This document shows positions 8,380 through 16,434 of a DNA stretch of 64,000 nucleotides, one piece after another (position 1 is the stretch's first letter; each line of letters begins with the position of its first letter). The translations under genes and the position numbers were made by a program. The DNA comes from Streptomyces sp. NBC_00178 (GTDB lineage Bacteria > Actinomycetota > Actinomycetes > Streptomycetales > Streptomycetaceae), in the NCBI RefSeq assembly GCF_036206005.1, contig NZ_CP108143.1:2294001-2358000 (forward strand). Reading direction: 5' to 3'. A model generated the notes under the pieces. The model did not search any database. It was not told where the DNA came from and was given only the letters and a program-made list of their open reading frames with translations.

Positions 8380-9590
8380 GCGTGGGAGTGCGGCAGGTGG
8401 TCTCCCGGATCGACGCGGCCACCCCGGGCCACCGCGACCGTGCGGTCGACGGGCTGCGCGCCCTCGCGCTGATGGCCGTGCCGACGGGTCACTGGCTCCT
8501 CGGAGGGTTCACCCGGGACGACGACGGCACCCTGCACAACGCCAGCCCGCTGTCCGCGTTCGGCGGGTTCGCCCCGGTGAGCTGGGGGCTCCAGATGCTG
8601 GGCGTCTTCTTCCTCGTCGGCGGCCGCGCCTCCGTCCTCTCCTACCACCGCAGGCCGTCCACCGGCAGGGCGTGGCTGCGCGGCCGCATGGTCCGGCTGG
8701 GCAGGCCGGTGCTCGGGGTGACCGCCGTGTGGGCGCTGATGATCCCGCTGCTGTACGCCGCCGGGGTGCCCGGGGACACCCTGCGCACGGGGGCGAAGCT
8801 GGTGATCCAGCCGCTCTGGTTCGTGGGGGTGTACGCCGTGGTCACGGCGCTCACGCCCTGCTGCGTGCGCCTGGCCCGGAGGTTCGGCGGGTGGGCGGCG
8901 GCCCCGCTGATCGGGTCCGTCGCGGTGGTCGACTTCCTGCGCTACGGGCCGTACGCGGACGCCGTGCCGCCCTGGACCGGGCTGCTGAACATCCTTCCCG
9001 GGTGGCTCTTCGCCTATCAGCTCGGCGTCTGCTGGGGGCAGGGCCGTCTCTCCGGGCGCGGAGCCCGGCTCCTGCTCGTCGGTGGCACCGCCCTGTTCGC
9101 CCTGCTGCTGCTCGGCCTGCACTACCCGGCGTCGATGGTCGGCGTACCGGGTGAGGCGCGGACCAATTCGCATCCGCCGTCACTGCTGGTCCTCGCGCTG
9201 GCCTCGGCGCAGAGCGGCGCGGCGGTCCTGCTGCACGGACGGATCGGCCGGGCGCTGCGCCGTCCCGCTCTCTGGGCCCCCGTCGTGGTGGTCAATCTGT
9301 CGGCGATGACGATCCTGTGCTGGCACCAGACGGCGATGCTCGCCGCCGCGGTCCCGGCCTCCCTGGCCGGCGTGGTGCCGGGGCTGACGACGAGCCCGGA
9401 CTCGGCGGGCTGGATCGTGGCGCGACTGGCGTGGCTGCCGGTGTTCGCCGCTCTGCTGGTGCCGATCGCGCGGTACGCCCGCCGCTTCGAGGAGCCCTGG
9501 GAGCCGGGCGGCCGGGCGGGGAACGTCCGCCGGGCCGCCGCCGGACTGCTCGCGGCGGGCTTCGCGGTGTTCGCCCTGCGGCTGGCCTGA
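8376..9590 (+). CDS. Membrane acyltransferase family 3 protein
   Basis: A 404-residue polytopic membrane protein with about ten hydrophobic segments. The N-terminal block RDRAVDGLRALALMAVPTGHW matches the acyltransferase-3 pattern, in which an arginine and a histidine in the first helices serve acyl transfer to extracytoplasmic sugars or lipids. The GTG at 8376 overlaps the upstream hydrolase stop by four bases. The gene ends 4 bp before the converging aldo/keto reductase stop. The acceptor is unknown. Confidence 0.8.
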   Translation: MSVGVRQVVSRIDAATPGHRDRAVDGLRALALMAVPTGHWLLGGFTRDDDGTLHNASPLSAFGGFAPVSWGLQMLGVFFLVGGRASVLSYHRRPSTGRAWLRGRMVRLGRPVLGVTAVWALMIPLLYAAGVPGDTLRTGAKLVIQPLWFVGVYAVVTALTPCCVRLARRFGGWAAAPLIGSVAVVDFLRYGPYADAVPPWTGLLNILPGWLFAYQLGVCWGQGRLSGRGARLLLVGGTALFALLLLGLHYPASMVGVPGEARTNSHPPSLLVLALASAQSGAAVLLHGRIGRALRRPALWAPVVVVNLSAMTILCWHQTAMLAAAVPASLAGVVPGLTTSPDSAGWIVARLAWLPVFAALLVPIARYARRFEEPWEPGGRAGNVRRAAAGLLAAGFAVFALRLA

Positions 9591-9594
9591 GCGG

Positions 9595-10611
9595 TTATTC
9601 GCGTGCGGTGGCCGTGCTGCTCATGTCCGGGTAGCGGTCGCCCGCCACCTGGCCCGCGAGGGGTTCCAGCGCCAGGAGTTCCCGCTCGGACAGCGTCAGC
9701 CGGGTCGCGCCGGCGTTCTCCAGCAGGCGGCTGCGCCTGCGCGTGCCCGGGATCGGCACGACGGACAGGCCGTGCACCTCGGACCGCTGCTGCACCCAGG
9801 CGAGGGCGACCTGCGCGGCCGTCGCGCCGTGTGCGGCCGCGATCTCGTGCACCGGCTCCAGCAGAGCCGAGTTGGTCCTCGCGTTCTCGCCGGTGAAGCG
9901 GGGCTGGTGGGTGCGGAAGTCGTCCGCGCCCAGCTCCTTGCCGGCGTCCGCGAACGCGCCGGTCAGGAATCCGCGCCCGAGCGGGGAGTACGGCACCAGG
10001 GTCACCCCGAGCTCGGCGGCCGCCGGGACGGCGCTCCGCTCGACGTCCCGGCTGAAGAGCGACCACTCGGACTGCAGGGCGGCGATCGGGTGCACCGCGT
10101 GGGCCTCGCGCAGTTCCGCCCCGGTCACCTCGCTCAGGCCCAGCTGCCCGACCTTGCCCTCCCGCACCAGTTCGGCCATCGCGCCGACCGATTCGGCGAG
10201 CGGGACGAGCGGGTCCCGGCGGTGCATGTAGTACAGGTCGATGACGTCGGTGCCCAGCCGGCGCAGGCTCGCCTCGACGGCCCGACGGATGTACGCCGGG
10301 TCGTTGCGTACCCCGCGGTAGTGCGGGTCGTCGGTCCGCTCAATGGCGAACTTCGTGGCCAGCGTGATCTCGTCGCGGTGCGCGGCGACGAACGGCGCGA
10401 GGAACGTCTCGTTGGCGCCGCGGCCGTAGACGTCCGCGGTGTCGAACAGGGTGACGCCCGCTTCCAGCGCGGCCTCCAGGGTGTCCCGGGCCGCCGCCTC
10501 GTCGGTGTCGCCGTAGAACTCGCTGATCCCCATGCAGCCGAGGCCCTGGACTCCGGTCCGGGGGCCGTCGGTCCCGAGCGTCGTCGTGGCGATCTTTCCG
10601 GTACCGGTCAT
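9595..10611 (-). CDS. Aldo/keto reductase
   Basis: A 338-residue NADPH-dependent (beta/alpha)8-barrel oxidoreductase. Catalytic tetrad residues are visible: Asp and Tyr in DTADVYGRGANE, Lys in LATKFAIER and His in YYMHRRD. The C-terminal PIPGTRRRSRLLENAGA loop contacts the cofactor. The overall pattern fits AKR13-like enzymes (YakC group). It lies 3 bp downstream of a MerR-family regulator gene in the same orientation and is therefore probably co-transcribed from, and induced through, the MerR-type promoter at 11077-11107. The physiological substrate is likely a reactive aldehyde or quinone; this is inferred. Confidence 0.92.
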   Translation of the reverse strand: MTGTGKIATTTLGTDGPRTGVQGLGCMGISEFYGDTDEAAARDTLEAALEAGVTLFDTADVYGRGANETFLAPFVAAHRDEITLATKFAIERTDDPHYRGVRNDPAYIRRAVEASLRRLGTDVIDLYYMHRRDPLVPLAESVGAMAELVREGKVGQLGLSEVTGAELREAHAVHPIAALQSEWSLFSRDVERSAVPAAAELGVTLVPYSPLGRGFLTGAFADAGKELGADDFRTHQPRFTGENARTNSALLEPVHEIAAAHGATAAQVALAWVQQRSEVHGLSVVPIPGTRRRSRLLENAGATRLTLSERELLALEPLAGQVAGDRYPDMSSTATARE

Positions 10612-10614
10612 TCG

Positions 10615-11070
10615 TCAGGCCCTCTCCGACGCCGCGCGGGCGCCGCCATAGAAGTCGATCTTGAAGTCGAGGACGGCGAGCGTGCCCTGCAGCTCGGCGA
10701 TCCGCTCCCTCACGTCGCGGCGGGTCGCCTCCAGCAGCTCCTGGCGTTCGGCAAAGGTGTGCTCGCCCTCGCGGACCAGCTCCGCGTACCTGACCATGTC
10801 GGCGACCGGCATCCCGGTGAGCCGGAGCTTGCCCACGAAGGCCAGCCAGTCCAGGTCGCGGTTGGTGAAGCGGCGCTGGCCCGTGTGCGAGCGGTCGACG
10901 TGCGACATCAGCCCGATCCGTTCGTACCAGCGCAGCGTGTGGGCGGTGAGCCCGCTGAGCGCGACGACCTCGCTGATGGTGTAGCGGTCCTGCCCCTCGG
11001 GGCGCGGATGCGCCTTGGGGGCGGAAGCGCAGGTGTCCGTCCGTGCGGAAGTGCTCTCCATCACCGTCAT
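10615..11070 (-). CDS. MerR family transcriptional regulator
   Basis: A 151-residue regulator. The N-terminal winged HTH (YTISEVVALSGLTAHTLRWYERIGL) spans about residues 29-95, followed by a long antiparallel coiled-coil helix (TFAERQELLEATRRDVRERI...) and a short effector tail. The extension of about 28 residues before the HTH includes one cysteine; an internal ATG at 11061 is an alternative start. The tail does not contain a clustered CxC metal site, so it is more like the aldehyde/oxidant-sensing or ligand-sensing MerR proteins. It heads an operon with the aldo/keto reductase. Confidence 0.92.
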   Translation of the reverse strand: MTVMESTSARTDTCASAPKAHPRPEGQDRYTISEVVALSGLTAHTLRWYERIGLMSHVDRSHTGQRRFTNRDLDWLAFVGKLRLTGMPVADMVRYAELVREGEHTFAERQELLEATRRDVRERIAELQGTLAVLDFKIDFYGGARAASERA

Positions 11071-11076
11071 GCCCCC

Positions 11077-11107
11077 ACGCTAGAACCTTGGAGTGCACTC
11101 CAGGCAA
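11077..11107 (-). promoter_or_regulatory. MerR-type promoter with 19-bp spacer and 14-bp palindrome
   Basis: On the minus strand, -35 TTGCCT (11102-11107) and -10 TAGCGT (11077-11082) are separated by 19 bp, the over-long spacer that is the hallmark of MerR-activated promoters. The spacer holds a perfect palindrome, TGGAGTGCACTCCA (11089-11102). The transcription start would fall at or next to the regulator's start codon at 11070. Autoregulation is strongly suggested. Confidence 0.75.
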
Positions 11108-11145
11108 GCGCGGCCGGGTGGCGTTCGCCGTTTAGGCTCGTACCC

Positions 11146-11964
11146 ATGCAGAGCCTCGCGATGATCGAGAACTGGCCCGTACCCACCGCGGCCGCCGCCG
11201 TCGTCACCGCGGACGGCACCACGGTGGGCGCCCACGGTCCCACCGCGCACCGCTTCCCGCTGGCCTCCGTCAGCAAGCCGCTCGCGGCCTACGCGGCGCT
11301 GGTGGCGTACGAGGAGGGCGCCGTCGAGCTGGACGAGCCGGCCGGGCCCGAGGGCTCCACGGTGCGCCACCTCCTCGCGCACACCAGCGGCCTCGCCTTC
11401 GACGAACACCGGGTCACGGCGGCACCCGGCACGCGGCGCCTCTACTCCAACGCGGGCTTCGAGGTGCTGGGCGACCACATCGCGAAGGCGACCGACATCC
11501 CGTTCCCCGAGTACGTGCGCCAGGCGGTGCTGGAGCCGCTGGGCATGACGGCGACGACGCTGGAGGGCTCGCCCGCCAAGGACGGCGTCTCGACCGTGGA
11601 CGACCTCGCGCGCTTCGCCGCGGAGGTGCAGGCCCCCCGGTTGCTCGATCCGCGCACGGTGCTGGCGGCGCAGACCGTCGTCCACCCCGGCCTCAAGGGC
11701 GTGCTCCCCGGTTACGGACACCAGAACCCCAACGACTGGGGGCTGGGCTTCGAGATCCGCGACTCCAAGGCGCCGCACTGGACGGGATCCTCGTCCTCGC
11801 CCGCCGCCTTCGGGCACTTCGGCCAGTCCGGCACCTTCCTGTGGATCGACCCGGCGGCCGGCGCGGCCTGTGTCGCGCTGACGGACCGGGCCTTCGGGCC
11901 GTGGGCCGCCGAGGTCTGGCCGGAGTTCACCGACGCGGTGCTGGCGGAACTCGCCTCCCGCTAA
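11146..11964 (+). CDS. Serine hydrolase, beta-lactamase/PBP (class C-like) family
   Basis: A 272-residue serine hydrolase, shorter than class C beta-lactamases (about 360). The catalytic motifs are SVSK (SxxK, near residue 43), YSN (YxN, near residue 105) and HFGQSG in place of the KTG box near residue 225. No signal peptide is seen, so it is probably cytoplasmic and acts as an esterase or D-aminopeptidase-like enzyme rather than as a resistance enzyme. The ATG at 11146 starts the conserved region almost at once. Confidence 0.85.
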   Translation: MQSLAMIENWPVPTAAAAVVTADGTTVGAHGPTAHRFPLASVSKPLAAYAALVAYEEGAVELDEPAGPEGSTVRHLLAHTSGLAFDEHRVTAAPGTRRLYSNAGFEVLGDHIAKATDIPFPEYVRQAVLEPLGMTATTLEGSPAKDGVSTVDDLARFAAEVQAPRLLDPRTVLAAQTVVHPGLKGVLPGYGHQNPNDWGLGFEIRDSKAPHWTGSSSSPAAFGHFGQSGTFLWIDPAAGAACVALTDRAFGPWAAEVWPEFTDAVLAELASR

Positions 11965-12044
11965 GGGGAGCGCGCCTCCGGGACGCACCTGGGGGACGCA
12001 CCCCTGAAAATCCGCCGGGACGCACGGCCGGGGCGCACCCGACC

Positions 12045-12713
12045 TCACACCGAGGCGAGCTCCCAGACCAGGGTCTCGGACCGCTCCAGCGCCTCCAGCT
12101 CCAGACCGCTCGCCCCGGTGATCCGCGCCGAGTCGCCCGGACCCAGCTCCTCGCCCCCGAGGAGCACCCGCCCGCGCACGACGTGGACGTAGACGCCCAC
12201 CGCGTCGGGCACGGCGGTGCGTTCGCCCTCGGACTGGCGGCGGACGTGGAGCATCGCACCCGCCTCCGGCAGGGCGTACGGCGTGGAGTCCGCTATCCCG
12301 GCGACGTGGGTGTACGCGGGTTCGCCACCGGGCTCCAGGGGCGCCAGCCACATCTGAACGAACGTCAGCGGGCTTGCCCCGTCGTTGCGCTCGACATGAC
12401 GCACGCCGCCGCCCGAACTGAGGTGCTGGACGTCACCGGCCCGTACGACGGTGGCGTGCGCGGCCGAGTCACGGTGGGTGAGTTCGCCCTCCACCACCCA
12501 CGTGACGATCTCGGTGTGGCTGTGCGGGTGCTCGTCGAAGCCGGCCCCCGGGGCGAGACGCTCCTCGTTGCACGCCAGGATCGGGCCGAACCGCAGGTTG
12601 TCCGGGTCGTAGAACCGCCCGAAGGAGAAGGCGTGCAGCGTCTCGATGCCCGCGGAGTCACCCGTGGCCGGGTCCCCGCCGCGGAAGCGGTCGCCGGAGC
12701 GGCGTACGTCCAT
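12045..12713 (-). CDS. Pirin family protein (bicupin)
   Basis: A 222-residue two-cupin protein. The N-terminal cupin has the metal-binding pattern HPHSHTEIVTWVVEGELTH, the usual pirin three-His-one-Glu set. Bacterial pirins act as quercetin 2,3-dioxygenase-like enzymes or redox-linked regulators; neither can be assigned here. The ATG at 12713 begins the conserved MDVRRSGDRF block. The gene is divergent from fasR with 75 bp between them. Confidence 0.88.
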   Translation of the reverse strand: MDVRRSGDRFRGGDPATGDSAGIETLHAFSFGRFYDPDNLRFGPILACNEERLAPGAGFDEHPHSHTEIVTWVVEGELTHRDSAAHATVVRAGDVQHLSSGGGVRHVERNDGASPLTFVQMWLAPLEPGGEPAYTHVAGIADSTPYALPEAGAMLHVRRQSEGERTAVPDAVGVYVHVVRGRVLLGGEELGPGDSARITGASGLELEALERSETLVWELASV

Positions 12714-12788
12714 CACGTCCCCACGGTATCCCCGGTGGCCGGTCGGCCGCCCCGCCCCTCCGGGTTCGTGTCCCGATAAGGCAGTCTT

Positions 12789-13994
12789 GTGTCCGTGCCC
12801 CGACCCGATCCTGAGCAGCCCGCCGCGAACGACGCCCATCTCCACGCCGCGACCCTGAAACGCCTGGAGCAGTCCTCCGGCCGGCTGGCCGCCAACGCCA
12901 TCGCCCGCATGGACGAGGCGCTTCCGTGGTACCGGGCCATGCCCCCGGAGAACCGGTCCTGGATCGGCTTGGTCGCCCAGGCCGGCATCGCCGCGTTCAC
13001 GGAGTGGTTCCGTCACCCGGAGACGCCGCAGGCGATCTCCACCGACGTGTTCGGCACCGCTCCGCGCGAGCTGACCAGGGCCATCACCCTGCGCCAGACC
13101 GTGGAGATGGTGCGTACGACGATCGAGGTCATGGAGGCCGCGATCGACGAGGTCGCGGCGCCCGGCGACGAGTCGGTGCTGCGTGAGGCCCTGCTCGTCT
13201 ACGCGCGCGAGATCGCCTTCGCCACCGCCCAGGTGTACGCGCAGGCCGCCGAGGCCCGCGGCGCGTGGGACGCCCGGCTGGAGTCGCTCGTCGTGAACGC
13301 GGTGCTGTCGGGCGAGGCGGACGAGGGTGCCGTGTCCCGGGCGGCGGCGCTCGGCTGGAACTCCCCCGAGCACGTCTGCGTCGTGCTCGGCACCGCCCCG
13401 GAAGGGGACAGCGAGCTCACCGTGGAGGCCATCCGGCGGGCCGCGCGGCACGCGAAGCTCCAGGTCCTGACCGGAGTGCTCGGCCACCGCCTGGTCGTGA
13501 TCGCCGGCGGCAGCGACAACCCCCTGAACGTGGCGAAGTCGCTGATCGGCCCGTACGCCGCCGGCCCCGTCGTCGCCGGGCCCGTGGTGCCCGACCTGCT
13601 CGCGGCCACCCGGTCCGCGCAGGCGGCGGCGGCCGGGCTCAAGGCTTGTTCGGCGTGGCAGGACGCGCCGCGCCCCGTGTTGTCGGACGATCTCCTTCCG
13701 GAGCGCGCGATGGCGGGTGACCCGGCCGCACGCGATCAGCTGGTGGAGGAGATCTACAGACCGCTCGAAGAAGCGGGCTCGGCACTTCTGGAGACGTTGA
13801 GTGTGTATCTCGAACAGGCGAGCAGCCTGGAGGGCGCGGCCCGGATGCTGTTCGTGCACCCCAATACCGTGCGCTACCGGCTGCGACGTGTGACCGACGT
13901 CACCGGATGGTCACCCTCGGACGTGCGTTCCGCGTTCACGCTGCGGATCGCCCTCATCCTGGGGCGCTTGGCCGACGGCGACTCCCAGCTCTAG
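12789..13994 (+). CDS. fasR: PucR-type transcriptional activator of the fab operon (FasR)
   Basis: A 401-residue regulator of the PucR/CdaR class. The C-terminal HTH_30 domain (LEGAARMLFVHPNTVRYRLRRVTDV, residues 345-400) binds DNA; the central region is GGDEF-like in fold, and the N-terminal 130 residues are helical. It sits directly upstream of fabD-fabH-acpP-fabF in the same orientation. That is the position of the Streptomyces FasR activator (S. coelicolor SCO2386 from memory), which senses acyl status and activates fab transcription. The GTG at 12789 is chosen; a second in-frame GTG two codons later is possible. Confidence 0.88.
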   Translation: MSVPRPDPEQPAANDAHLHAATLKRLEQSSGRLAANAIARMDEALPWYRAMPPENRSWIGLVAQAGIAAFTEWFRHPETPQAISTDVFGTAPRELTRAITLRQTVEMVRTTIEVMEAAIDEVAAPGDESVLREALLVYAREIAFATAQVYAQAAEARGAWDARLESLVVNAVLSGEADEGAVSRAAALGWNSPEHVCVVLGTAPEGDSELTVEAIRRAARHAKLQVLTGVLGHRLVVIAGGSDNPLNVAKSLIGPYAAGPVVAGPVVPDLLAATRSAQAAAAGLKACSAWQDAPRPVLSDDLLPERAMAGDPAARDQLVEEIYRPLEEAGSALLETLSVYLEQASSLEGAARMLFVHPNTVRYRLRRVTDVTGWSPSDVRSAFTLRIALILGRLADGDSQL

Positions 13995-13998
13995 ACTT

Positions 13999-14015
13999 TT
14001 GTCGAACTTCAACAA
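13999..14015. promoter_or_regulatory. Candidate FasR operator upstream of fabD
   Basis: A 17-bp imperfect palindrome, TTGTCGAACTTCAACAA, in which seven of eight base pairs match around a central C. It lies in the 83-bp gap between fasR and fabD within a small AT-rich patch, the only such patch before the operon. Position and symmetry make it the best candidate for the activator site; binding is not shown by sequence alone. Confidence 0.45.
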
Positions 14016-14077
14016 TTCCCCTGACGGTTCTTCGTCCCTGTCCCCACGGGCGTCCGGGGCCGTCCACAAGAGAGAGT

Positions 14078-14998
14078 GTGAGGGTGCTCGTACTCGTCGC
14101 TCCCGGCCAAGGCGCTCAGACGCCCGGCTTCCTGACTCCCTGGCTCGAACTCCCCGGTGCCGCAGACCGCATCGCGGGCTGGTCCGAGGCCATCGGGCTC
14201 GACCTCGCCCACTACGGCACGAAGGCGGACGCGGACGAGATCCGCGACACGGCGGTGGCCCAGCCGCTGCTCGTCGCCGCCGGTCTCCTCTCGGCGTCCG
14301 CCCTGGACGCCTCCCCCGACCTCGTCGCGGGCCACAGCGTCGGTGAGATCACCGCCGCCGCGCTCGCCGGCGTCGTCGAGGACGAGGCGGCGCTCCGCTT
14401 CGTCCGCACCCGGGGTCTCGGCATGGCCGAGGCCGCCGCGATCACCGAGACGGGCATGGCCGCCCTCCTCGGCGGCGAACCCGAGGTCACGGTCCCGCAC
14501 CTGGAGAAGCTGGGGCTCACCCCGGCCAACGTCAACGGCGGCGGCCAGATCGTCGCCGCGGGCACCGCGGCGCAGATCGCCGCCCTGCTCGACGACATGC
14601 CGGAAGGCGTGCGCCGGGTGGTTCCCCTCAAGGTGGCGGGCGCGTTCCACACGCACCACATGGCTCCGGCCGTGGACAGGCTCCGCGACGCCGCCGCCGC
14701 CCTGAAGGTCGCCGACCCGAAGGTGACGTACGTGTCGAACGCCGACGGGAAGACGGTCGCCACCGGCGACGAGGTCATCTCGCGGCTCGTCGGCCAGGTC
14801 GCCAACCCGGTCCGCTGGGACCTGTGCATGGAGACCTTCAAGGCCCTCGGTGTCACGGCCATCGTCGAGGCGGCGCCCGGTGGCACGCTGGTCGGGCTCG
14901 CCAAGCGCGCGCTGCCCGGCGTGAAGACCCTCGCGCTCAAGACCCCCGACGACCTCGACGCCGCCCGCGCGCTCATCTCCGAGCACGCGGGTGCCTAA
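14078..14998 (+). CDS. fabD: [Acyl-carrier-protein] S-malonyltransferase
   Basis: A 306-residue cytoplasmic enzyme that transfers malonyl from CoA to ACP for type II fatty-acid synthesis; in Streptomyces FabD also primes type II polyketide synthases. The N-terminal PGQGAQTPGF oxyanion loop, the GHSVGE nucleophile elbow (Ser near residue 87) and the AFHTHHM histidine motif are all present. The GTG at 14078, preceded by AGAGAG, fits family length. It is the first gene of fabD-fabH-acpP-fabF, and the 13-bp gap to fabH suggests coupling. Confidence 0.97.
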   Translation: MRVLVLVAPGQGAQTPGFLTPWLELPGAADRIAGWSEAIGLDLAHYGTKADADEIRDTAVAQPLLVAAGLLSASALDASPDLVAGHSVGEITAAALAGVVEDEAALRFVRTRGLGMAEAAAITETGMAALLGGEPEVTVPHLEKLGLTPANVNGGGQIVAAGTAAQIAALLDDMPEGVRRVVPLKVAGAFHTHHMAPAVDRLRDAAAALKVADPKVTYVSNADGKTVATGDEVISRLVGQVANPVRWDLCMETFKALGVTAIVEAAPGGTLVGLAKRALPGVKTLALKTPDDLDAARALISEHAGA

Positions 14999-15011
14999 GG
15001 AGCCCGCGAGC

Positions 15012-16043
15012 ATGTCGAAGATCAAGCCCAGCAAGGGCGCCCCGTACGCACGGATCATGGGCGTCGGCGGCTACCGCCCGACCCGTGTCGTGCCCAACGA
15101 GGTGATCCTCGAGACGATCGACTCGTCCGACGAGTGGATCCGCTCCCGCTCCGGTATCGCCACCCGGCACTGGGCCTCCGACGAGGAGACCGTGTCGATG
15201 ATGTCGGTGGAGGCCTCGGGCAAGGCCATCGCGGACGCCGGGATCACTCCCGAGCAGATCGGCGGAGTCATCGTCTCCACCGTCTCGCACTTCAAGCAGA
15301 CCCCCGCCGTCGCGACGGACATCGCGCACCGGATCGGCGCGGGCAAGCCCGCCGCCTTCGACATCTCGGCCGGCTGCGCGGGGTTCGGCTACGGCCTCAC
15401 CCTCGCCAAGGGCATGATCGTCGAGGGCTCGGCGGAGTACGTGCTCGTCATCGGTGTCGAGCGGCTCAGCGACCTCACCGACCTGGAGGACCGCGCGACG
15501 GCCTTCCTGTTCGGTGACGGCGCGGGCGCGGTCGTGGTCGGCCCGTCCCAGGACCCCGCCATCGGCCCCACGGTCTGGGGTTCCGAGGGCGACAAGTCCG
15601 AGACGATCAAGCAGACCGTGGCATGGAACGACTTCCACATCGGCGACGTCTCGAACCTGCCGCTCAACGAGCGGGGCGAGGTCAAGTTCCCGGCCATCAC
15701 GCAGGAGGGCCAGGCGGTCTTCCGCTGGGCCGTCTTCGAGATGGCCAAGGTCGCCCAGCAGGCGCTGGAAGCGGCCGGGATCTCGCCGGAGGACCTGGAT
15801 GTCTTCATCCCGCACCAGGCCAACATGCGGATCATCGACTCGATGGTGAAGACACTCAAGCTGCCGGAGCACGTCACGGTCGCCCGTGACGTGGAAACCA
15901 CCGGCAACACGTCGGCCGCCTCGATTCCGCTCGCCATGGAGCGGCTTCTGGCGACCGGCCAGGCAAAGAGCGGCGACACGGCGCTCATCATCGGCTTCGG
16001 GGCGGGTCTCGTCTACGCCGCGACGGTCGTTACCCTCCCCTAG
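15012..16043 (+). CDS. fabH: 3-oxoacyl-ACP synthase III
   Basis: A 343-residue condensing enzyme that starts fatty-acid chains by joining an acyl-CoA (branched starters in Streptomyces) to malonyl-ACP. The catalytic triad is visible: Cys near residue 122 in SAGCAGFG, His in PHQANMRI and Asn in TGNTSAAS. The ATG at 15012 has AAGGAG eight bases upstream; an upstream GTG at 14991 would overlap fabD and was rejected. Substrate breadth sets the iso/anteiso pattern of membrane lipids. Confidence 0.97.
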   Translation: MSKIKPSKGAPYARIMGVGGYRPTRVVPNEVILETIDSSDEWIRSRSGIATRHWASDEETVSMMSVEASGKAIADAGITPEQIGGVIVSTVSHFKQTPAVATDIAHRIGAGKPAAFDISAGCAGFGYGLTLAKGMIVEGSAEYVLVIGVERLSDLTDLEDRATAFLFGDGAGAVVVGPSQDPAIGPTVWGSEGDKSETIKQTVAWNDFHIGDVSNLPLNERGEVKFPAITQEGQAVFRWAVFEMAKVAQQALEAAGISPEDLDVFIPHQANMRIIDSMVKTLKLPEHVTVARDVETTGNTSAASIPLAMERLLATGQAKSGDTALIIGFGAGLVYAATVVTLP

Positions 16044-16106
16044 GCACACCGGACCTTTCGGTCCGCTCGCCCGAACCCTGCAGAAACACATCGAAGGAGC
16101 GCCAAC

Positions 16107-16355
16107 ATGGCCGCCACTCAGGAAGAGATCGTCACCGGTCTCGCCGAGATCGTCAACGAGATCGCCGGTATCCCGGTCGAGGACGTCCAGCTGGACAAGT
16201 CCTTCACCGACGACCTGGACGTCGACTCGCTGTCCATGGTCGAGGTCGTCGTCGCCGCCGAGGAGCGCTTCGACGTCAAGATCCCCGACGAGGACGTCAA
16301 GAACCTCAAGACGGTCGGCGATGCTGCCGAGTACATCCTGAAGCACCAGGGCTGA
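16107..16355 (+). CDS. acpP: Acyl carrier protein (fatty acid synthesis)
   Basis: An 82-residue acidic four-helix carrier protein. The phosphopantetheine attachment site is DVDSLSMVEV with Ser near residue 41. It carries growing acyl chains between FabD, FabH and FabF. GAAGGAG lies at ideal spacing before the ATG. Its place between fabH and fabF and its canonical length identify it as the primary-metabolism ACP rather than a polyketide ACP. Confidence 0.97.
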   Translation: MAATQEEIVTGLAEIVNEIAGIPVEDVQLDKSFTDDLDVDSLSMVEVVVAAEERFDVKIPDEDVKNLKTVGDAAEYILKHQG

Positions 16356-16434
16356 CCCCAGCCCGTTCCGTGTGTCGCCACCCGGCGGTGGCGCCGCTGA
16401 TTCACGACCCTCTACACGTGGAGAAGATTTTCCA

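Noticed and set aside
11146..11964. Beta-lactamase resistance gene
   Set aside because: It is shorter than class C enzymes, lacks a signal peptide, and has HxG rather than KTG; better seen as a general serine hydrolase.
14991..15012. Earlier GTG start for fabH
   Set aside because: It overlaps the fabD stop and lacks a ribosome site, whereas ATG 15012 has AAGGAG at ideal distance and matches family length.
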